The notes under the pieces: generated by a model
Database searches by the model: none
What the model was told of the DNA's origin: nothing
The model's input: the letters and a program-made list of their open reading frames with translations, nothing else
Origin: JBGAPI01 sp044221335
Lineage (GTDB): Bacteria > Pseudomonadota > Gammaproteobacteria > Xanthomonadales > Ahniellaceae
Length of the DNA stretch: 64,000 nucleotides
Direction: 5' to 3'
Assembly (NCBI GenBank): GCA_044221335.1
Contig: JBGAPI010000028.1
Coordinates: 1-64,000 of the forward strand
Made by a program: the position numbers and the translations under genes
Part shown: piece after piece, positions 59,293 through 64,000 of the stretch
Numbering within the stretch: position 1 is the first letter of the stretch
How the letters are laid out: every line of letters starts with the position of its first letter

Positions 59293-60978
59293 TCAGGGCT
59301 GAACGGAGAATTCCCGCGACAGCGTTTCCCCTTCCGGCGTGACGACCTCCACGAGATAGTGCCCGGTCGGCCACGGACGCAGGTCGGGCAGCTCGAGCCA
59401 CTGGTAGTTCGTACTCGTTCGCCATTCCGCGTCACGGCGTCCGAGCGAGCCGCCGTCGCGGAACAGCACATAGCTCACCCGAGTGCCGCTGGCCCAGGGG
59501 CCACGCAGGCGCAGCGCGGCGAGGTCCATCGGCCGGATCCGGTCGGTGACCTTGGCGACTGCGCTCGGCCAGGCACGGCCCTCGATCCACAGCGCCGGGG
59601 TCTGCGGAGTGGCGGGCACGGGGGCCGGCGTGGCCGCCGGTGTCGCCGGGCGAGGCGGAGCGACGCGCGGGCGAGGGGTGTCGCGGTTCGGCGGGAAGAT
59701 CGCAAGCCCGATCATCAGGAGCATGAAGGCGCCGATCCCGAGGCCGCCGAGGAACTTCTGGACCAGCGCCAGCGGGCTGTTGCGGGCGGCGAGCATCTGC
59801 TTGCGTACGGCGCTGCCGAGGCGATAGCCGGCCGGCGACCATCCCGTCAGACTCGGCAGCGATGTCGTACGGGAGTCGATCGGACGGTCGCGGCGTGGTC
59901 TTGCATCGTCGGCCGAATGCTCCGCGATCCGCCGCCGCGCGGATGCGCGCCGACATTCGCCGCAGGCCATCCCGACGAAGTGCTGGTGGGCTGCATCGGC
60001 GGCACAGGTCTGCAGCCGCCCGCTGCTGCGCCGGGCATATCCCAGCAGCAGGTCGCGCCACGCGCTCGCGCTCGGGCGCGCGGCCGCATCGATGCCGAAG
60101 CTGCGATCGAAGGCGACGCGCAGGTCGAGTGGAAGGAGGTCGTGACTACTGCCGGGCGTCGGCAGGATCTCGGGATGACCGGCGACGCCGTACCCGTAGT
60201 GGTTTCCGGCGATGCGGCCCGGCAGGTCGTCACGCACCCGGTCCGATCGTGGTCGCCCGGCGTAGGGATGGATGCCGTGATTGATCAGCTGGAACGCCAT
60301 CACCGCCAGCGCGAAGCGGTCCTGGGCTTCCTCGTCGTCGGCGCCGGGCGCACGGTGCTGCAGCTCCGGAGCGAGATAGTCGGGCGTGACCTGTTCGGCC
60401 GGGAAACGTTCGGTCGCGCCGGCGATCGCGAAGCCGTCGCAGTCGAGCACGGCCATGTACAGCGAGCTCGGGTAGAAGCGCAGGTTGATCGGCTTCAGGT
60501 CGATCACCCGATGGCCGTGCCGGTGCAGCTCGGCGATCACCGCGGCGAGGTTGGCGGCGAGCGTCACCCGCGCGCCGAGGCCGGTGGGCAGGCCGAGCTT
60601 GCGGGCCTGGCGCTCCTGCAGGACACACTCGAGTTCACTCGTGAGCTTCAGGTCCAGCGTCGGCATCAGGAAACCGACGAAGCGCTGCTGCTCGTCGTGC
60701 AGCGTCGCCTGCGGCCAGGCGATCTGCACGTAGCGGCGGCCGTGCTCCGCGATGTCGGGCAATTCGGGCGACAGCGCCAGCATCGCGGCGAGCTTGCGCT
60801 CCGCGCGCGCGAGGTCGCTGCCGGGGTGGTAGATCTTCGCGACCTGCTGCGGCGCCTGCGGCAGCAGGTGGATGGTGCCGGCGCCGCCGCGCTTGACCTC
60901 GCGGCCGAGCAGGATGAGGCGCCCGTCCGCACAGCGCAGCGTGGCGCCGGCGGCGATCCGCGGGATGGCCGTGGCCAT
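59293..60978 (-). CDS. TerY-associated protein kinase-like protein with membrane anchor
   Basis: Encodes 561 residues. A divergent kinase fold spans about 15-330: a G-rich loop GGAGTIHLL, Lys48 in VAKIY, catalytic-loop-like VIDLKPINLRF (Asp160, Asn165), and DGF in place of DFG (Asp181) within VLDCDGFAI. The pattern matches the kinases that accompany TerY-type vWA and PP2C proteins. Cys/His residues (about 331-352) may bind zinc. One TM helix (about 423-443) precedes a Pro/Ala-rich linker and a C-terminal beta domain. It is third in the vWA/PP2C/kinase set, 23 bp after the phosphatase gene. Confidence 0.88.
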   Translation of the reverse strand: MATAIPRIAAGATLRCADGRLILLGREVKRGGAGTIHLLPQAPQQVAKIYHPGSDLARAERKLAAMLALSPELPDIAEHGRRYVQIAWPQATLHDEQQRFVGFLMPTLDLKLTSELECVLQERQARKLGLPTGLGARVTLAANLAAVIAELHRHGHRVIDLKPINLRFYPSSLYMAVLDCDGFAIAGATERFPAEQVTPDYLAPELQHRAPGADDEEAQDRFALAVMAFQLINHGIHPYAGRPRSDRVRDDLPGRIAGNHYGYGVAGHPEILPTPGSSHDLLPLDLRVAFDRSFGIDAAARPSASAWRDLLLGYARRSSGRLQTCAADAAHQHFVGMACGECRRASARRRIAEHSADDARPRRDRPIDSRTTSLPSLTGWSPAGYRLGSAVRKQMLAARNSPLALVQKFLGGLGIGAFMLLMIGLAIFPPNRDTPRPRVAPPRPATPAATPAPVPATPQTPALWIEGRAWPSAVAKVTDRIRPMDLAALRLRGPWASGTRVSYVLFRDGGSLGRRDAEWRTSTNYQWLELPDLRPWPTGHYLVEVVTPEGETLSREFSVQP

Positions 60979-61001
60979 GGTCGTGTCCGTCGGGCGCAGG
61001 C

Positions 61002-61757
61002 TCAGCGCCAGCGCGCCAGCAGCAGGGTCTTGTCGTCGGGGGTGATCTGGTGGGTGCGCGGATCCCCGAGCGTGCCGGCGAGCGCCTTGCTGCCAGTGGC
61101 GGCGTCGACACCGTCGAGGAACTTCAGTACCGGACCGATGAAGGGCGCATACAGCGCGTCTCCCGCCTTGTTCAGCACGAAGGGCATCGCGCCGTCGGTC
61201 ATCAGGGCGACCAGGCCGACGCTGCGGTCGAAGCGGGTGAGGCGCAGGCGCGACGCCCACTCGTCGCCGGTGACGAACCAGGTCTCGTTGGCGTACTCGC
61301 CGTTGTCGGCGCCGCTGCGGGCGACCGTCTGGCCGGCGGCATGATCCGTCGCCAGTGCGGCGCCGTCGCCGATCTGGAACAGCCAGCCGCCGCTGCGATC
61401 GGCGAGCGCGCCGACCAGGGTGCAGGCGTAGTGCGACAGCTCCGCGCCGCAGCTGGCGGCCTTGGTCGCGAGGCTCTCGCGCACGCCGGCGATCGCGCGT
61501 TCGAGCTCGGCGCGGATGGACGCCTCGTCGATGCTCGCGAGCGGCGGCCAGTTCGCCAGCGCGGCGAGGCCGGACACCACGTCCTCCGCGGTCAGGCGCG
61601 CGCCGGCATCGCTGCGCGGCTGCGAGCCGGCGCCGTCGCAGACCGCGGCGAGCAGCAACTCGCCGTGGTCGTGGAAGGCGTAGGCATCCTGACAGGGCAG
61701 GCCGGCGTCGAGGTGCGACACGCCGGTGGACGCGGCGGCGTAGATGGTCCAGGTCAT
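61002..61757 (-). CDS. PP2C-type Ser/Thr protein phosphatase (TerY-associated)
   Basis: Encodes 251 residues. Metal-binding PP2C motifs are GLPCQDAYAFHD (about 19-30, with the QD), AVCDGAGS (38-45), ALMTDGAMP and the C-terminal PDDKTLLLARW. It removes phosphate from Ser/Thr, presumably opposing the neighbouring kinase. The short form lacking extra domains fits the phosphatases of the vWA/PP2C/kinase triads linked to Ter-type stress systems. It lies 90 bp downstream of the vWA gene and 23 bp upstream of the kinase gene, so all three are probably one operon. Confidence 0.93.
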   Translation of the reverse strand: MTWTIYAAASTGVSHLDAGLPCQDAYAFHDHGELLLAAVCDGAGSQPRSDAGARLTAEDVVSGLAALANWPPLASIDEASIRAELERAIAGVRESLATKAASCGAELSHYACTLVGALADRSGGWLFQIGDGAALATDHAAGQTVARSGADNGEYANETWFVTGDEWASRLRLTRFDRSVGLVALMTDGAMPFVLNKAGDALYAPFIGPVLKFLDGVDAATGSKALAGTLGDPRTHQITPDDKTLLLARWR

Positions 61758-61847
61758 GAGGGACTCCGGGCGGAAGCGAAACTCAAGACGAGGGCGAGCG
61801 CCTGTTCACGAGCGCACACTCGTCATCGGCGGAAGCGTCCGCGCCGT

Positions 61848-62501
61848 TCACGTCGGCGCGTGCGACCAGCCGTCGGCCGCGGGCAACTGCACCTGGCCGC
61901 CGGGGCGCGACTGCGAGACCACCCGCATGCTCGCCGACAGCCACAGGAACAGCTCGCGGAACTTGATGCCGGACATGAACTTCACGCCGGCCGCGCCACG
62001 GTGGCTGAACTCGCCGAGCGACGCGGCGTTCGCGGCGCCGCCGATCGCGATCGGGAACACCGCGACCTTGTTCGCCGACTCCGCCTGGCGACAGGCCTCC
62101 GCGGCCGCCTGCCAGTGGTCGGTCGGCTGGCCGTCGGACATCAGGAACAGCCACGGCCGCGTGTAGGGCACGCCGGCCTGCCTGAAGTTGCGCTTCTCGT
62201 CCTCGATCTTCGACAGCGCCAGCGCGACCGCCTGGCCGGTCGGCGTGGTGCCGTTGGCGACGAGCGTCGGTGCCGAGAAGTCCATCGCGTCGGTCCAGTC
62301 GCCGATAGTGGACACCTGGTCGTTGCCGCCCATCTGCACCAGCAGGAGGCGCACGCGCTTGGCGGCGATCGAGTCGCCCTTCAGCTCCTGCTCCAGCAGG
62401 GCGAGACCCGCGTTGAGCTCGGCGATCGGTGTTCCGCCCATGCTGCCGGAGGCATCGAGTACCAGCACCAGCGGCGTGCGCTGCTCGGTGTTGTCCACCA
62501 T
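61848..62501 (-). CDS. TerY-like von Willebrand factor A domain protein
   Basis: Encodes 217 residues, almost entirely one vWA domain. The MIDAS motif is DASGSMGG (D-x-S-x-S, about 16-23) and is followed by the family pattern TPIAELNAGLALLEQEL. A C-terminal stretch SASMRVVSQS is typical of TerY. TerY proteins are cytoplasmic metal-binding scaffolds for a PP2C phosphatase and kinase. The start ATG (62501) coincides exactly with the end of the IS21 element, so the original upstream sequence and promoter have been replaced. The domain itself appears complete. Confidence 0.9.
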   Translation of the reverse strand: MVDNTEQRTPLVLVLDASGSMGGTPIAELNAGLALLEQELKGDSIAAKRVRLLLVQMGGNDQVSTIGDWTDAMDFSAPTLVANGTTPTGQAVALALSKIEDEKRNFRQAGVPYTRPWLFLMSDGQPTDHWQAAAEACRQAESANKVAVFPIAIGGAANAASLGEFSHRGAAGVKFMSGIKFRELFLWLSASMRVVSQSRPGGQVQLPAADGWSHAPT

Positions 62502-62510
62502 GTCCGCGCC

Positions 62511-62550
62511 GATTGAAAATTGACCCGCTTTGCCGATTCAAAAGTGACCC
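62511..62550. repeat. IS21 terminal multiple repeats
   Basis: GATTGAAAATTGACCC (62511-62526) and GATTCAAAAGTGACCC (62535-62550) are two near-identical 16-mers, 24 bp apart, at the istB-side end of the element. They are probable IstA binding sites. A further GC-rich hairpin (GGTCGCCGCG / CGCGGCGACC, 62635-62662) lies between them and istB. Confidence 0.75.
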
Positions 62551-62675
62551 GGGTCCGAGCGTCGAACTTGGTCGCGTCGACGCGGTGCGAGTGTAGGCCT
62601 TTTCGATCGTCGGCTTTGCTTCCCGTCGGTCCGGGGTCGCCGCGACGGTGATCGCGGCGACCGCGCGGGCTTTGC

Positions 62676-63482
62676 TTAGATGCTCTCTTCCTCCCGAGTC
62701 TTTTGCCCGTCCTCCCGGCGCGAGGTCAGGCGCTCCTTGATCCGTGACTTGGTCTCTTCGCTGGAGCGGTAGTAGCGGATTGACTCGTTGCCGGTCTCCA
62801 CGATGTAGCAGTGGTGGGTGAAGCGGTCGAGCAGCGCGGTGGTCATCTTGGCGTCGCCGAACACCGCCGACCACTCGCGGAAGTCGAGGTTGGTGGTGAC
62901 CATCACGCTGGTGTGCTCGTACAGACGCGATAGCAGGTGGAACAGTAGCGCGCCGCCGGATTGCGAGAACGGCAGGTAGCCGAGCTCGTCGAGGATGACG
63001 AGGTCCATGCGCAAGAGCTGAGCGGCGATGCGCCCGGCGCGGCCCTGCGCCTTCTCCAGTTCGAGTGCGTTGACCAGGTCGACGGTCGAGTGGAATCTCA
63101 CCCGGCGGCCGTGGCGGGTGATGCCGGCGACGCCGATGGCGGTAGCAAGGTGAGTCTTGCCGGTACCCGGGCCGCCGATCAGCACCACGTTGTGGGCCTG
63201 GTCGGTGAAGGTGAGTTCGGACAACTGCTGGATCAGCGCGCGGTCGACCGGCGAGATCGCGAAGTCGAAGCCCGCCAGGTCGCGGTGGAACGGGAAGCGG
63301 GCCGCGGTCATCTGGGTTCGGACCGCGCGCATCGCGCGCTCGGTGCCCTCGGCGTCGAGCAGGTGCTCGACCAGCCAGCGCGAACTGTCGATCGCGGTCG
63401 CGCTCTGCTCGAGCAGGTCGGTCATGGCGCCGGCCATGCCTGTCAGGCGAAGTTGCTTCAACTCCTGGGCGAGATCACGCAT
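62676..63482 (-). CDS. istB: IS21 helper ATPase IstB
   Basis: Encodes 268 residues. It is the AAA+ ATPase that assists IstA in target choice during IS21 transposition. The Walker A is GGPGTGKTHLA (103-113) and Walker B is LVILDELGYL (161-170), followed by the sensor region SVMVTTNLDFREW. Length matches the family. It overlaps the end of istA by eight bases. No frameshift or stop is seen, so it looks functional. Confidence 0.97.
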   Translation of the reverse strand: MRDLAQELKQLRLTGMAGAMTDLLEQSATAIDSSRWLVEHLLDAEGTERAMRAVRTQMTAARFPFHRDLAGFDFAISPVDRALIQQLSELTFTDQAHNVVLIGGPGTGKTHLATAIGVAGITRHGRRVRFHSTVDLVNALELEKAQGRAGRIAAQLLRMDLVILDELGYLPFSQSGGALLFHLLSRLYEHTSVMVTTNLDFREWSAVFGDAKMTTALLDRFTHHCYIVETGNESIRYYRSSEETKSRIKERLTSRREDGQKTREEESI

Positions 63483-64000
63483 GGTCGATCTCCGTGCCCG
63501 CGCGCAGGCGGTCGTAGCGGGCGGTGTCGGCCACCGGCTGCGTGGTGACCGTTAGTGGCGTCGCGGCCTGCTCCGGCAACGGCGCGGAGTGCAACCGCCC
63601 CAGCACGTTGAGCACGTGCTCGACGCTGACCCGGCCGGACGGCGGACCCGACTCCAGCGCCAGCTCCACCGCGACCAGCACCGCCTCCAGGCCGGCAGCG
63701 GGCACCATCGCCAGCACCTGGGCCATAACCCGGTCGCCGCCCTCGTGGCGCAGCAGGCCGCGCCGGAGCTTCTGCAGGGGTTCGGGCAGGTCGGTGAATG
63801 GCGCACCGTTGCGCAAGGCGCCAGGCTTGCGTTCGAGCAGCGGCAGGTAGTGCTGCCAGTCGTAGCGGACGTGGCCCTTATCGGAGAGCCGTGCATGGCT
63901 CGCCACCACCGCGTCGTTTGCCACCACCACCACGGTCTCGGGATACAGGTGCGTGCTGACCGTCTGCCCGACCAGCTCGCAGGGCACCGAGTATCGATTG
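63475..64000 (-). CDS. istA: IS21 transposase IstA, C-terminal part (5' end outside window)
   Basis: The minus-strand frame enters from the right edge and ends at 63475; about 174 C-terminal residues are visible. RYSVPCELVGQTVSTHLYPE belongs to the C-terminal domain that follows the DDE catalytic core in IS21-type transposases. The catalytic residues lie beyond the window. The stop overlaps the istB start. Confidence 0.95.
   Translation of the reverse strand, partial: NRYSVPCELVGQTVSTHLYPETVVVVANDAVVASHARLSDKGHVRYDWQHYLPLLERKPGALRNGAPFTDLPEPLQKLRRGLLRHEGGDRVMAQVLAMVPAAGLEAVLVAVELALESGPPSGRVSVEHVLNVLGRLHSAPLPEQAATPLTVTTQPVADTARYDRLRAGTEIDHA

Larger units (their letters stand above)
62501..64000 (-). 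mobile_element. IS21 family insertion sequence, istB complete, istA truncated by window edge
   Basis: Contains istA and istB in the standard order on the minus strand (istA upstream), overlapping by eight bases. The end nearest istB begins TGTCCGCGCCGATTGAAAAT at 62501, with TG ends and two internal GATTsAAAA-TGACCC repeats typical of IS21 termini. The other end lies beyond 64000, so full length and target duplication cannot be checked. The insertion abuts the vWA start codon. Confidence 0.9.

Noticed and set aside
59293..60978. Ordinary Hanks-type kinase
   Set aside because: Catalytic loop and DGF differ from Hanks kinases and the neighbours are vWA and PP2C, fitting the TerY-linked group.

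Overview
The window is GC-rich, densely coded DNA from a free-living gammaproteobacterium. The best guess is the Xanthomonadales/Lysobacterales (Lysobacter, Dokdonella or Rhodanobacter-like). This is inferred from the pcm-tolC pair, the TraB/GumN protein, secreted PKD and GxWYDP proteins, a TPR-tailed Ser/Thr kinase and abundant palindromic intergenic repeats; no rRNA or marker gene settles it. A 47-base run of N at 15393-15439 shows the sequence is a draft assembly.

Layout. 1-7052: a truncated secreted Asp-box/PKD protein, three tandem paralogous secreted proteins of unknown function, and an acyl-CoA dehydrogenase. 7400-17334: an LEA14-like lipoprotein, an endonuclease/exonuclease/phosphatase protein, a HAD phosphatase, tolC and pcm, then an RND efflux system (permease and membrane-fusion lipoprotein) divergent from its TetR regulator. 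17444-23768: a zinc-ribbon membrane protein, a YdeI-like protein, a leucine-rich-repeat protein, an S41 protease and a TraB/GumN protein. 23980-28924: two secreted intradiol dioxygenases flanking a BaeSR-like two-component system. 29319-35686: an Hpt protein and the cysJIH sulfite/PAPS reduction operon, convergent with a CysB-type regulator. 36276-42651: moaB overlapping a TPR Ser/Thr kinase gene, a DUF2145 pair, a helix-turn-helix regulator and a MOSC protein. 42740-46019: a collinear set with a small exported protein, an MFS-type carrier, a Tat-exported dehydratase/epimerase and a beta-barrel protein. 46204-49739: a uracil-DNA-glycosylase-like protein, a Dph6-like ATP pyrophosphatase, tRNA-Gly(CCC), and the rimK pair. 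50309-56496: a BlaI/M56 pair, a candidate small RNA, and a tight operon of response regulator, histidine kinase, PhyH-like dioxygenase and sulfotransferase. 56531-64000: an S41 protease, an AraC-type membrane regulator, a vWA/PP2C/kinase triad, and an IS21 element whose end coincides with the vWA start codon.

Three features recur. A short palindromic repeat carries a TAG that serves as the stop codon of about nine genes on either strand. A second imperfect palindrome of about 100-112 bp occurs six times between genes. Overlapping stop/start codons (ATGA, GTGA, TGATG) are common and define the operons. The clearest regulatory picture is the efflux locus: two nearly symmetric divergent promoters lie over one inverted repeat, and tetR is probably leaderless.

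The parts I consider least explained are the response regulator/kinase/PhyH/sulfotransferase operon, the vWA/PP2C/kinase triad, the dioxygenase-flanked two-component system, the tandem triplet of secreted paralogues, and the repeat-borne stop codons.
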